DNA of 64,000 nucleotides from Aaosphaeria pasadenensis (lineage: Eukaryota; Ascomycota; Dothideomycetes; Pleosporales), in contig JAKLMB010000008.1 of NCBI GenBank assembly GCA_022813625.1, positions 372,001 through 436,000 on the forward strand, read 5' to 3'. A program made the translations under genes and the position numbers. Under the pieces are notes generated by a model. It was not told the DNA's origin and made no database searches. It worked only from the letters and a program-made list of their open reading frames with translations. Positions 10,429 to 23,200 of the stretch are shown one piece after another. Numbering within the stretch: position 1 is the first letter of the stretch; every line of letters starts with the position of its first letter.

Positions 10429-13400
10429 GTTGGTCAAAATTGTTGAGGATGCTCGTCAACAAATGGGTATCAACAAAAGCAACGGCCCAGCAGCAGCAAC
10501 CAAAAAATGAATAAATCACAACAGAAACTCGCAATTGCAGACCAAAAAAAGCAACGGAATCCGCGATATTTATTATGTATGCCCAACCCAAGTACCGATA
10601 CAGCATCCCGCAGGCCTAATCGCCGCAATCGAATCCTGTATTCCAAGGCGTGCCTGGATCCATAAAATCGACTGCTCTAGCGTCCTAGAGCATGTTACCT
10701 TGATGAATACCAAGAAGCAAAGCACGTGTTAACTCCGCAAAGTTCCCCAATCAAACTCCCCATCTCAATTGCTTGTGGAGAAATGGTGCAGGCTTAGGCT
10801 GGCGAGGGATGGGGTAGAATGTGAGGATTGGGTGCGGATTACCCTTTTCGGACATCCGAAAAGACCGCAACGTGAACCATGCATGACAATCTCGAAAATT
10901 TGACAATGTTGTCATAGCATGCGACCGAAAGTTGGCCGCGGTCACAGACAATTTTGCCTTCTTGAGAGCCATCAGGCGATGCTTGAGTCATGCCGAGTCT
11001 TCTATGGAGGAGCGGAAGTTGAAGTACCCCACAGCACACTCTTCTGGCTTCGTGCTCCCAACGACAGTCCATTCAATTCTGGTCTTACAATGATGTTGAT
11101 ATCGTCAAAAGAATCAACGGAGAGAATGGCCCAAAGTTTGTTTCCGATCCCGTCGAGACATGCCAGATGACGTCAATAGTGTTTACCGTTTGGGTTGCGT
11201 TACATTCGAAGAACTGATTAAAGAGAAATATTTTGCAATAAAAGGGAACGGCCTTATCGGGTGATGTCCTTGGGCTATCCTTGATCATGGCCAAGAGTTG
11301 CTTCGCCAGAATCAGCCTCATCTTAACTCTTTCGTGGCTGAGCCCTTGATCTCAAAGTACTTTTGTCTAAAGCTCACCTGATCTAGGTTTTCCTTGTGGG
11401 AGTTTTACTCCTTCCTAACTACTTACGCCCTTCCCCAGTTATACAGAGGATTGGCACGTCGGGCTGGCCCTATGCTAGTATTTTATCCCTATAACCGTGC
11501 CTTAGCAAGGCTTACTGCAAGCAGTTAAGATTGTTTACTAGCTACAGTACGTTTTTAAGTAGACACTTTAGGTATAGAAGATACATAAAGTTAGTGGGTA
11601 GTCAGTCCGACGTGCCAACCCTCTGTACCATATCATATCTAGTCCACTATCGCGTCTTTCTCCAGAATTCAACATCCCCACGATCTCACCGATCTACATA
11701 CTCTAACATCCCCAGCTTGAAGCAACGTGAGCTTCATTGAGTCCCTGCATGTTTCCAGAGTTTCGGGTTGACGTCCTGGCATTGATCAACATAGACTCAT
11801 CATGACCCAGCAAGAATACTAAGGCGTGATGAAAACATTCCATGAACTATTGTCTCCATATTCCCTCTTATCGATGTCCATGCCATTCTCACCTCTCTAT
11901 AGAATCACGTTTTCTAAGCAGCATAGTCAAGCCAATCACCCAGAGTGACGTGTTTTCTTTTCGGAACTAGATAGGAAGAATCCCTGGGAACCTTGGGACA
12001 ATCCAGCGGCTCTCCAGAAAGCCGGGAAACATGGCGCCTCATCAGTGACAATCCCTGTCTCGCCCGAAAGGCCCGAAGACTTTCTTCCCGGACCCGCCAA
12101 TGTAATCTCAAACGGCGCAGGAAAATAATGATAAATTGATTTCATTTGTTCCTATCACCTTTAACAATATCAAGCATCAGATCACAGTCACCCACAAGCC
12201 GGTAATCACAACATCCATTCCAACAACATCCTTCACGACGTTCATATCTCTCGAAGCCATATTCATCTGAAATCGCTTCTCCGCTTTCCGGGACATTCGA
12301 TCTCGTATGCTCGAGTCTGGCTTCTGGGAAATCACCGCAGAAACCCTGGGGTTGCCGTTTATATCTTGCGGAATACCCGGATAGGAATAGCTCGTATCGG
12401 CGCTGGTGAATGAGCCCCTGGCCACACGATGATGGCTCTATAAGCCATGTCTTGCATAGACAATTAGCTGATCTGGAACACGGAGGGAGTAGGGAGTCTG
12501 GGTTGAAGGGATTACCAAACCATGTTGCAGTCGAGCACACTTCACGTTCAAACACAATCATGCCTTAAAATCATCGAAGCCAGTCATAAGCTGAGTGATG
12601 ATCACCTTGAGAACTGATCTTACAAACCATGCCTGCACACTTCCATTCAAACGACAGCAAGAAGAGAGCTATCGTTCCAGATATATATCCTCCAGCCATC
12701 CCTTTTATCACTCCGCCCACTTGCCTGCGAATACTCCTCACAATGAAATCCAGTGACCGCCAGCGCCATCCTCAACCTCCTTCTCGGATTCGAAAGATTC
12801 CCCTCGACCCAGTCACTATCATAGGTCCTCGTGCCCGCTCGTCTTCTTCCACATCCTAACGTCCTGAGATCCCTCCCCTCAGGCTCATCACGAAGGGAAA
12901 AGGCCACCCCATCAGCATTCAACGCACCACTTCTCCTATCGATAAAACATACTCCTAGAGTCCTCGACGGACTTCAATTGTTATTCCTTCCATTAAGGAG
13001 AGGACTCACACATGTCTCTCTGCTTGTCTAATTACTCCACACCTAAACCCAATGGCACACCACCTCACAGCCCTCTCCATAAAGCCCGGTGGCCATACGG
13101 TCCCTCACTACTATCCGTTCGCACGTTCGCATCGTGACAGACGAATGAAAGGTTTACATGACGGCGACTCAGAGATAGCATGTGGTGGAAGGATATATTC
13201 CATTTGTTTTTCGACGGTGCAAAAGGTTAATCTAGGTCGTAGGGACATTGATTCGAGTTTCACAAACACTTCAAGGGAATCCAAGCTGTAATAAAAATCA
13301 TCTCATTTGCGACTACACATACATGCGAAGCACGAACCCACGCTAAAAGATACAGCCGACGACATCTAAACTCATGCCAATCGTGCCGCTACGTGGTATA

Positions 13401-14134
13401 GATTTACCAAAACAAAAAAGAAGACAAACCAAAACGGTAGGTAAACCCATGTATCCCTTTAACACGCCGAGCGTCCAATAACCCTATCATTGCATATTTT
13501 GAGAAGAAGACCAAGATAAGAAGGAAGACAGGTGTTGAAGGAAAGGGAAGGGAAAGGCTAACTCCGAGAAGTAAGCATGCAAAAGGAGAGAAACGGGAGA
13601 ACGGGCAATATATCAAACAGCGCCCGAAGCTTCCCAGGCCCGATGCCAATAAAATCGTACCTAGTGCGCCGCCATAACATTCCTCGTATAGGTGAAACCC
13701 CACGTCTCGTGGACGCGGGCGCACCTGAGGAAATGAAAGAGGCACCAACCAGGTAGATGAATGAACCGGTGCCAGAGTTCTTTTAGCGCCATCAACGCCC
13801 CAATATGAATCAAGCCGCCAGTTTATCTACAGCCCGACCTAGAGATTACTGAAAGAAATGTTTGCGCCGCAGGTGTGAAGGGGTGCTAGAAGAATGTCGT
13901 GGTGGAGGTGCGGATACGCCTATGTCCGGTTGTACAGGTGAAGGGTGAAAAGGCATTGAATTACAAGGGTATAGTCCGGATCGTATCTTCATTCAGATCA
14001 TCCGACTCGCAGAGCTCGGATGTCATGTTTCTCTCTCCAAGTCTGAATAGGGGCTCCATAAATCGAAGCGTTCCTAACTGTTGAAACGAATTAGTAACTG
14101 GTCCCCAAGATCACGCAAAGTTGATGAGAGATCC
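10429..14134. other. 3.7-kb region without a confident gene
   Basis: I find no frame with a recognisable domain. Points seen: a perfect CRE palindrome TGACGTCA at 11168-11175; a protein-like plus-strand frame at 11971-12128 ending at a TAA (contains NPAALQKAGKHGASSV and SPERPEDFLPGPANV) with no usable start, since the only nearby intron would be just 26 bp; and long minus-strand frames at 12142-12561, again without any known motif. A degraded or multi-exon gene in 11.8-12.6 kb is possible. The 12.6-14.1 kb part includes the 3' flank of the bZIP gene. Confidence 0.4.
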
Positions 14135-15604
14135 TTACCGAGCTTGCATCTGGCCTCCCATATTGGGCATGCCCATTTGTACACCATTCGGCATTTGGGC
14201 AATGCCATAGGGATTTTGGTGGGCTGCCTCGCCGCCTAGGAATGTGTTCATGTTCATACCGCTAAGGCCCTGAGCATGAGACACTGGGCAGTCTTTGTGT
14301 GCGAGAAGGAGAGTTTTGAGGTTGACAATCTCCTCGCGGAGTTGAGTGACGGTGGCAGAAAGAGCGTCGTTCTCCGTACTGAACAACTCAACCTTGGTCT
14401 GAAGGTTCGCCAACCACTGCTTCTTGCGCTGTCGGCACTTGAGAGCGGCAACCCTGTTCCGCTCCAGGAAGTTCTTGCGCTTCTCCTCGTCGGTCATCTT
14501 CTTGCCGTTCTCGTCCTCTGGCTTTGGACTGGTATCATCTTCAGAATCCTCGTCCATGTCAGGCATGCCGTCGTTGGCCGACTTGGCCTTCTTTGCGCCC
14601 TTTGGTGCCTCGTCTGCTTTCCGCTTCGTGCCAGCAGCTTGCTTAGTGTTAGCGGCACCCTTCTTATTGCGTGATGGTCGGCTGTTAGGCTTGGCATGTT
14701 CACTTCCGCTCTCAGAGAAGTCACCCGTTTCAGCGGAACCCATGCTGTTGATGGAGCCCTTGGTGTCTCGCCGTGATGGTTGGCCGACTGGAAGTACAGG
14801 CATATGGCCCACATTGGTGCTCGACGGCGCCTGTGTCGTCATAGGATAATTCGATGCCCCATTGCGTGCACCAGTTGTTCCATTCTGTGTTGCAAATGAA
14901 AGAAGATCATTGGCGGCGTTGCTAACGTCATGATTGGCATAAGGATCGGTGGGTTGGCGTGGCGCCGGAGGTTGCTGTGTCTGGAAGTTGCTCTGTCGGT
15001 CCATGGCTGCTGTTACGACCTCAGGTTGCGACGTGGGAGCTGTGGTAGCAGCGGGTTTGTTCTGGCTTGCTTGGGCAGCCGCGCGGAGAGCAGATTGTTG
15101 GAAGTCGGCAGTACTTGGGGTGACACCTCCACTTTGCAAGTTGAATAGCGCTTGTGTATTGGGTGATGGGGCAGGGAACATAGACCCGCCTCCACCGGGT
15201 GTGAGACCTGTGCGCAAGGAAGATTCGTTGGGTGTAGGGAAACCGCGGAAGGACTCGCTGAAGTAGTCAGTCTGGCTGGTCGGACCAGTTAGCATGGCAG
15301 GGCTCAGAGGTCCGGCTCGCAATGACTGCCACCCAGGTGTGATGCCGGGGAGAGGCGAGGGTGATGTGATGTTGGCGACTGGTGGAAGAACGGTACGACC
15401 TGGAGTCTCTACTGATGGGTTGCCGAAGGACTGTTCGAAGACATTCGGCTCGAGGTTGAAGGGATTGTGGTGGACGCCGCTGAAGTAGTCGCCACCTTCC
15501 GCTGCAGACGTGGTTGGTCGAGGGGGAGGTGCGAGGGGTGCGTTCGAGGTGGCAGTCTTGCTCTCAGCCTGTGAAGTTGCAGCCTCTGAAGTGGAAGCTA
15601 CCAT
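14135..15604 (-). CDS. atfA: AtfA/Atf1-type bZIP stress transcription factor (main exon)
   Basis: The large exon encodes 489 residues from ATG 15604. A classical bZIP lies near residues 375-440: the basic region contains ERNRVAALKCRQRKKQWL, followed by a leucine zipper. The N-terminal part holds FNLEPNVFEQSFG, the conserved block of Aft1/AtfA proteins that overlaps their HRA region, and Pro/Ser-rich regulatory sequence. In fungi this factor is the nuclear target of the Hog1/Sty1/SakA MAP kinase and controls osmotic, oxidative and conidial stress genes. A donor GTAAGG begins two bases before the TAA stop; splicing it to the CAG at about 14081-14083 would replace CGG-TAA by CGT-TAG with no change in protein. 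Coding sequence probably also extends 5' through small exons (see next entry). Confidence 0.9.
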   Translation of the reverse strand: MVASTSEAATSQAESKTATSNAPLAPPPRPTTSAAEGGDYFSGVHHNPFNLEPNVFEQSFGNPSVETPGRTVLPPVANITSPSPLPGITPGWQSLRAGPLSPAMLTGPTSQTDYFSESFRGFPTPNESSLRTGLTPGGGGSMFPAPSPNTQALFNLQSGGVTPSTADFQQSALRAAAQASQNKPAATTAPTSQPEVVTAAMDRQSNFQTQQPPAPRQPTDPYANHDVSNAANDLLSFATQNGTTGARNGASNYPMTTQAPSSTNVGHMPVLPVGQPSRRDTKGSINSMGSAETGDFSESGSEHAKPNSRPSRNKKGAANTKQAAGTKRKADEAPKGAKKAKSANDGMPDMDEDSEDDTSPKPEDENGKKMTDEEKRKNFLERNRVAALKCRQRKKQWLANLQTKVELFSTENDALSATVTQLREEIVNLKTLLLAHKDCPVSHAQGLSGMNMNTFLGGEAAHQNPYGIAQMPNGVQMGMPNMGGQMQAR

Positions 15605-16098
15605 CCTGCAGTGTTAGCTTTCGATCGAACGACAACGGCGACGACAATTGACAACAAACAGTGTTGGGTGGAGGAGGTCCATCGATGACGTCCATGCGAG
15701 GATGGGTACGACAAGACGGTTGTATTTCTAAGCGAAAGGGACGGGCAAGCGGACTTGACTTACGCTTTTCTTGCGAGGCAGGTTCGACTTTGGTAGGTTC
15801 TATGCGACAACATTGTTAGCGACCATTATAGTTCATCGCAGCGAAGGCTGGCAATAGCTGCAGAGGTGCAATGACGATGCGACGACAATACTATGCTTGC
15901 ACAGCAGCGTAGGCATCAAGCAAAGCATGGTGCAGCGCAGGGCGGCGATGACAAAGGTAGCGATCATCGCATGAGGGTATACACACCTTCTGTCTTAGTC
16001 ACAACGGGTATCTTCTTCTTGCTGTCCTTGGGCGAAGAGGACATCCTTGAGTTGGATTGTGGAGGAATGCTCGCTGGTCTTGAGGTGACGGCGGCCAT
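15605..16098 (-). other. Probable 5' exons of the bZIP gene
   Basis: Upstream of the main exon, an ATG at 16098 opens a frame (MAAVTSRPASIPPQSNSR) to a donor at 15987, and 15799-15764 reads as a second small exon (EPTKVEPASQEK) flanked by ATAG and GTAAGT. A good acceptor (branch GCTAAC, CTGCAG) lies just before ATG 15604. With these exact borders the total is out of frame by one base, so either an alternative donor (GTATAC, four bases downstream) or another exon is used, or translation starts at 15604 and this is leader. I could not settle the structure. Confidence 0.45.
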
Positions 16099-17215
16099 TA
16101 TGGGTGGTGACGTAGTTAGATGGTTGAGAGAGATCGCCCTGAAAACTTCGGTCCTTTCAACTCCTCAACTCTCACACGAACTTGTTGTAGACGGGTGGAC
16201 GGCACGGTACGGGGCCTAAAACACAACTTGGACGGTCAGAAACGAATGCGCACGACAATGAGAGAGGGAGGCTGGTTGCAGGCAGTTTGTGGGTATTGAG
16301 GTTGTTGTCGCAGGCTCGTACGCGCCGCGGAAGGGAAGTACTGTGGGTGCGTCCAGAGAGGGAGGGAGGCAGATTGTGCAGCAACAGCGACAGCAGGCAA
16401 CGCGCATCCACACCCGCACCCACAACGACGACGACGACAAGACTAGGAAGATCAAAGGATAGATTGGGGCGGCGCATAGAACGTACCTTGCACTCGACGA
16501 CAGGGAGGACACGGGCAGAGCGGGGTTCAGCTCGATCCGGGTAGAATAATATTATTGAACTGTTTGGTGAATGTGCTTCACAGCCAGACAGAATCAGATA
16601 GGACAGCGCAGACGAGGAAAAGAAAGTGTGGAGGGAACGACGTAGGTGTGTCGATTGGGGGGGGGAAGGTGGTTGTTGGGTTGATGACGTCGGTTCAAAA
16701 ACTGCCTGGGGCCCCTTTCTCTCTCTCTCGCTCGCTCTCTGTCTGCGGACTCTGCAAGCGAGCGAAACTGGCAAAAGACAGCACGCGCGCGCGCGACAGT
16801 GACAGTTGGTAGGAGAGGAAAGAGTATTATCGACGGGGTAGTGGAACGTCGACGGTACTTTGGCGATGACCGTTCGGTAGAATAGAATCGTGGTACCACT
16901 GTACAGATGAGATGTGAGGCTCTGCTTAGCCCTTTGGGACGTGGGACGATGATGATGATGGCGAGTGGTGAATTGAGTGGGTGGATGGGTGAGGGAGGGA
17001 GTCGGACAGAAATGACGAAAGTGGTGACGAAGTTGTTCGAGGGAGGAAGAAATTCTGGGAAAAGAAGGGGAGTGACGCAAGACCCTCACGTGATGTCGCC
17101 CGTAACTTCTTGGCAATTCCCTCCCCATTCCCATTCCCTTCCCTTTCTCCCCATTTAATATTCCACTTTCATCCCATCCACCTCCTCTTGAATTAATAAT
17201 AACAACAACACCCAC
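16099..17215 (-). promoter_or_regulatory. Leader/promoter of the bZIP gene
   Basis: This low-complexity region (CT runs, a GCGCGCGCGCG tract near 16785, GAT and GAC repeats) lies upstream of the bZIP start. TGACGT, the core of the CRE bound by Atf/CREB factors, occurs at 16685-16690 and again near 15684 inside the proposed intron region; CACGTG occurs near 17088. These would fit autoregulation, which is an inference. A long opposite-looking open frame here is explained by skewed composition and is not called. Confidence 0.4.
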
Positions 17216-20200
17216 CTTAACTACGCCTTTATCCCACCATCCAACTGACTACACCATCATACAATGCTCGTAGTCACATCTACATCTATCTTACCCTACT
17301 AAACAACTACCTACCTGAACTACACCACCATCTAATAATACATACTCACTTGATACTTCATCCACGACTACAACAACGTTCAAGTCTTAACTATCCACCC
17401 ATCTATCTCCTCATCCATCAGTCGTCAGTCTAGGTCTCAGCCTCTCCCATCAGTCCACAGCCGATGATGATCTCGGTCTTCAATCGTCTCATCCTCTCTT
17501 CAATCTTAGACGGTCCGTCCGTCGTTGCCGTCCTGGCGCAATACACGGGGGCGATGATTGGTAAGTTCCACTGACCGCCTTGCCGATCTTTTGCCCAGAC
17601 GGGTAGGAGACTATTCCTCTGGTGTCCTATTCGTGTCCACAAGGTTGTTGGAGACGGGCATGCAATCATCGTCCGAATCGCAAGCCATCGCGACCTATTG
17701 TGGTCGCTATCGTGCGCTTTCGATTACCCGGCAAAGGAGGGATGGTCGAAAACATACCCATCCATTATTCCAAGCAATTGGATATTCCCCACACGATTTC
17801 CATTGAAGGTCTCCTTTGACCATGATTGTTGTCATTAAGATATCATTTAGATGTCATTTAAAATACAGTGACCGCAGTGCGAGACTACGAGTACAACCTA
17901 GTCCAGTGCTGTACAACACACTCTGGAAACGAGTCCACATCGCACTGCATTGCATTGCATCGTGGACAGCGCCAACATCCCGCGTGGCAAACACACACGG
18001 GTCTGTCAGTTCTGTCAGGTCCGTACTCAAGGTCCGAATCTTCTCCAAATACGGAGTACTAGTAGTTACCATCCAGCCATGTATTGCGACCTTCTATCTA
18101 CAATCTTCATTGTTCTCTATCAAGATCAAGAGGGCACTTGAGACTGCGACATGTGCTGGTGCAACCCTCAATGACTTGTAACTACCGCAACCAGGATGAA
18201 GGGGGAAGAGAAATGCTGGGACTGAACCATCCGCTGGCTGGGCTGATGCAGGACCACTCGTTCGATCTCTGGGCCTCGCCGGTTGAGCCGCGATCGCCGA
18301 TGACACACACTTATCCCTACTCGTACAACAAACCTACACTTTCAACACCGTCTTCTACGGAGTACACACTACAGAGACACTATTCTGGCACGAGCAATCT
18401 TTGTTACAAGAACGAGCAAATATTTCCATGTCGTTCCTACTGATCAATTCTGCCACGCAGTAGTAACTCTAGTGTCTTCTGGTTTTTCTTCTACGCCGTT
18501 GCTACTGACACGCAAGATGGCAAATTCCCCCTTTTCGCCTCTGCATTGGTCATCCCTTACGAGGTGTGCCGGGACCGCTGTGAAGGCGAATCCAATTATT
18601 TTTTTTCCATTCGAATTCTGCACTTTTAACTCCAGCTCGATAGGTAGGACTTGTGTCACATTGCTCCTCGTGCCAGGCGATGGCGCCATAACCCGGACAA
18701 AGAACCCGTTTCAACAACCATCTCCCGGTACTTTACCCCGGCGGTGCTTTTGCCCATCTGGGTATCTACAGCTGCTTTGTTTTGCCTGACTGTCCGCCAA
18801 AGAATCTAATAAATCCTTCCATGCCCTTGTGTGCACTGTGAACCCAGATGCAAGCCCGTCAGCAAATAACAATCTATGGCTGACCCGATGAGACCAACGA
18901 CCATCCAATACGCCCAACGGCTCGCCTAGGCTTACTCCTGCATGCTACAGCTACAATACCGGCACGATTCGTCTAGCGCATTTCCTCTCTACAACAGTCC
19001 TTCTACCTACTGTGTAGTCTAGTCCTGTACAGTACAAGAACTTGTCTCCGTCTATCGATTCTACCCCTGGTTTCCTTAGCCGAGTCCGCATTTAGCACGC
19101 GAGATCGTTTTGTAGACTTGTATGCTTCCAGTAAACAATAACGTCACTGTTCTTCAATAGTCCGTTACAAGTAATTATCATCAGCCTTTGCAGCTTCAAA
19201 CATGTATGCATGGTTCATTCTATCTACATCAATATCTCGTCATCATTATTGACGAAAAGAAAGTCGACTGTAGCCCGTTTGGTAACTTCAACAACATCTC
19301 CATTTGTACTTCGTAAAAAGTATCGTGAGCCCATAAACTTACATTTAGATATTTTTTAAAAAAATACTGTATCAATCAACGCCACATGTACAATCAAATA
19401 TATACACCTACTAAACGCAAGAACATCTGTTTCATCAATAAATAAATAAAACATCACATTACAATCCCAACTCCAGTCCAACAGTACCTCACATCAAACA
19501 CCACCTCGCCAATCCACGTACCGACCACCCATCTTCACTATCACAAGACACCAAAATCTTAGGCCCAGCAGGTATCCTACAGTACCCCATTCGCGCAAGA
19601 ATAGAGACCACACAGGAGAAATTTCCTACGTAAACTACATACACAATGTTTCTAAGCAAGCCCCTTCGACGCGAAGTGTCCAAGAACTATAAACTACGCC
19701 GTTAGGGAGATAGTGGCATGGATTTCAGATCTCAGTAGTGGTAGCGGTGATTATGATGGCATTGCATGATTAAACTAAACGATCTGCAGAGGAATAGCAT
19801 GTGAAGTGATCGAGCATGACGAGAAGCCTCGATACCAACGCTCTGTACACCATCAGACTCCATCAGAAACGAGGGCAATACATAGCGATACATTTCAATA
19901 GATCTTTACAATATTACTACCCCCCAAAGAGCTCAACTAATAGATTTGCCTGAGAGAACATGTAGCAAGGTGGGGTTTATGAGATGTCGACCAATACGTG
20001 ATGTGAATGATGACGAAGCAATAAATGCTATGACTGCCGGTGATTCTATGTTGCGAATGGGTTAGATGGTGTCGGTGGGATATATGTACGTACATACACA
20101 TACACACGATGACCACTTCTCTGTGAGAGTCTGACAGACACGCGAGGGAACTATATGAGAGAGGTTCGAGCGGACGTGATAGACCTAGTAGCTGAGAATG

Positions 20201-23200
20201 AGAAAGAATATGAGTGCAATGTTGCAATTGTCTGTTACTACGTATAGTGTAAAAATAGTACATGAAGTACCGTAACATCGGTCGTTCACTTATATAATAG
20301 ATGAATTGTGATGACAACGCACATCCAGTTCTCGAAAGAACGCTTCGAGTGAGTCAGCGTCACGTTGATACAATATCCAAAGGACCATGGTGAAGTGCTG
20401 ATTTAATTGTATTCCACTTTGTACTCCTCTGGAATGAACTAACTAGACGGTCTCGCTCCTGGAAAAGTTGAGACGGACAGTAGAGAGGAAAGAAGAGTTT
20501 CTCGGATGCGGGGGTTTCAGTGATGGGTTTGCGCTGCAGAGGTAGTTGCCATCTTACAGCTCTGGGGTATTTGTTTTGGTGGATTTGCGGATAACTTGGG
20601 ATGTTTAGGAAGCAGAGAGCTGTGGGAGGGATGATTTTAAGGGGGCTACAAAGTTGCGAAGATTTTACTGAAACGTTTGGATTGGCTGAGATAACTTTAA
20701 CGCGTAGGATGGATGGATAAGGGAATACAAAGATCGACATGTATGCCCAACGCTGGTTCGAGTCTGCTGTTACATTGAAATAGCATCACTGGCCCAAACA
20801 AAGTCATCGATATACATTGAATTCATATTCGCCCAAGGGCACTCGTACCTACAACTAAGCAATTCCTTCGTCAATATTATCGTCTGTGCTTGAGTATGAT
20901 CCCAACCCGTAGTTTCTGAGTCTCATGTTTCTTCTTCGGACAATTGACTGCGAGGCGTTATCATTGCCTAGCCGTTGTTCTAACACCAACTGACTCACTG
21001 TCCCACGTTTTTTTTTTAGAATGTGTAAGTATACAAGGGGAATGATATGTATAGCATAGTGTGAAGCTGTTCTGGTTCAGATGGTAAACATAAATACAGA
21101 CAAGTGCATTACATCCCTGACGATGTAATCTAGGCTGCCCGACAACTGCGAAAGGAGGGAAATGTGAACAGAATCATACCCAACTACTGGGCTCGAAAAA
21201 GAAGAATGGAGTCTGAGATTCAAAATCCTTGGCCGCATGCTAGTCGGTGAATGGAAAGTGCTATGTGTTGTCCCTATATCAAGCTTTGCTATACTGTTCA
21301 TGAATTCCAACGAATTCTAAATCTACGGAAAAGTAAAATCGAAGAAATCTAGCTTCTGTACTCTGATCCTTTCTCGATTTGTGAAACTGACCAACTACCT
21401 CGTACTCCTAAGATTGAACACATACATATAAATTCTTCTTCCCTTTCCAATCCCCCTTCTGCACAGCCCTCACTTGCAAATATAACCTCCAACAAGGAAA
21501 AATCCTCGATTTCGATTCCATTCCCCCATGGGCTCTCACCCTTCTCTCTGATCTCAAGAAGAAGTGAAGGTAGTCAGGAATCTCAGCTATCTAACAAACC
21601 TGGCTGGCATAAGAACTTCTAAGTACCTTCGCTTCCACTTCCCCTTTCTCTTTGCTATTAGTGGAGGCGTACTGGAGCCATCCTCTTCTCTCTATTCTTT
21701 CTCACGAATACTAGTATGATACCTTCATGACGTGGAAATGGAACGTAAGAAACAGCATGTGACCAATTACCGTTCCTTTTCTTCCATTCGTTCTTGGTTC
21801 TGTCTCTGTTTTCTATGTACACACGTGTGTGTAGTAGTTACTTACTCCCTTGTACACTCTCGTAAGACTTCTCCCCCCAAAGCATGTAACATTAAACACC
21901 TTCTTCTACAGCTCGGCCCCTGGCTTGTTGATCCAAGCACTGCTCACGCGTGAGAAGTAAATGCTCTGAAACATAGGTACTGATGAAGAGGACGTACCTT
22001 CACGAAGCAATGTACGTACCACCACATATCCCCAACAGCACATAAAGATAGAGGCGATTCACCATCGCTTAATTCCGAATATACCGCACGCACACCGTCC
22101 TCTCCACAGCAGCCGGGAAGATATTTGCACGGGGGATGGGCAGGCACTCTGAGTTGCCCTTGACATTTAAATTGTCTAGATAGAGGGACGCATGGTGATC
22201 ATGAAGATGAAATGAAGTATCTGTGACACAAATCTACGCATCAGAAACGAAGGAAACACCTAAAAGTATCCACCACTACATCTACTCGCGGAGCCATCCA
22301 CCCTTCAGGCAACACATAGTCGCACAAATTTCCAATACAGAGAATCAATGCCATCGTCCTCAGACTCTTCAGATACTTACCGATCCCGCACTGAACAGTC
22401 TATCAAGCCGGTCCACCCCCTACATCCCATGATGTAGACCCTCAGGTAGATGAAAGGGCGATCGGGATCGTCTTACACCGTCTCTTCTTCCTCTTCCTCG
22501 GTCTTTCTTTCCTCCCCTCCTTCCCCTCTTTCCACCGTAAGCACCGGTACTCTCTGCTTCAGGCAGATAAAGGAGAATGAGGGCTACACGGTCAACTTCA
22601 ACACCATCCACCTCGCAACCCGTCAGACGTTAATTGACAACCAGCATCTCCACGATTAACCCCAGACGCCGGGAGGTTTTTTTTGCGGGACACGTATAGG
22701 CTGGGTAAACATCCAAGATGTGAGATACATGGTGAAGCTTGTGAGGTGTATACACTATATATGTGTGGTTCTATGATTGAGGAAGGGAAGGGATGCGTGG
22801 GGTATAAGAGAGGCGATATGTCAGCGATGGAGATGGGGTTGGAGGCGTATATGATGGAGTGATATGATTTACAGAGTGATGGGCGTTGATCTACAATCTA
22901 CGATTTACGAGGGGGAGGATGTATATCCCGTGTGGTTGTATGGACAAGGGTGGTTTGAGGGGTGAGGGGAGGATGGAGGGATGTGTTGATATGTATAATA
23001 TGGATATGGAGGTGGATTGTTATAGTTTTCTGAAGGACTGGTGATGGGGGATGAGTGGTTACAGTGGATTGTCGTCACTGGAGTGCACGATGGGAAAAAG
23101 TATAATTATCTACTACGTAGGAGCAGAACCACAACGCTGCGTGGAATAACAGTAAAAGACGCGTGCATCAAATCTTCACATCTTCAGTGCCAGATGATTA

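Noticed and set aside
12142..12561. Minus-strand frames of 139 and 82 codons
   Set aside because: Parts look protein-like, but no family, signal peptide or consistent splicing could be found, so it is mentioned only within the gene-poor region.
16172..17215. A 347-codon minus-strand open frame upstream of the bZIP gene
   Set aside because: Composition is driven by CT/GA runs; the sequence is Ser/Arg/Pro-rich with no domain, and the region fits the promoter and leader of the bZIP gene better.
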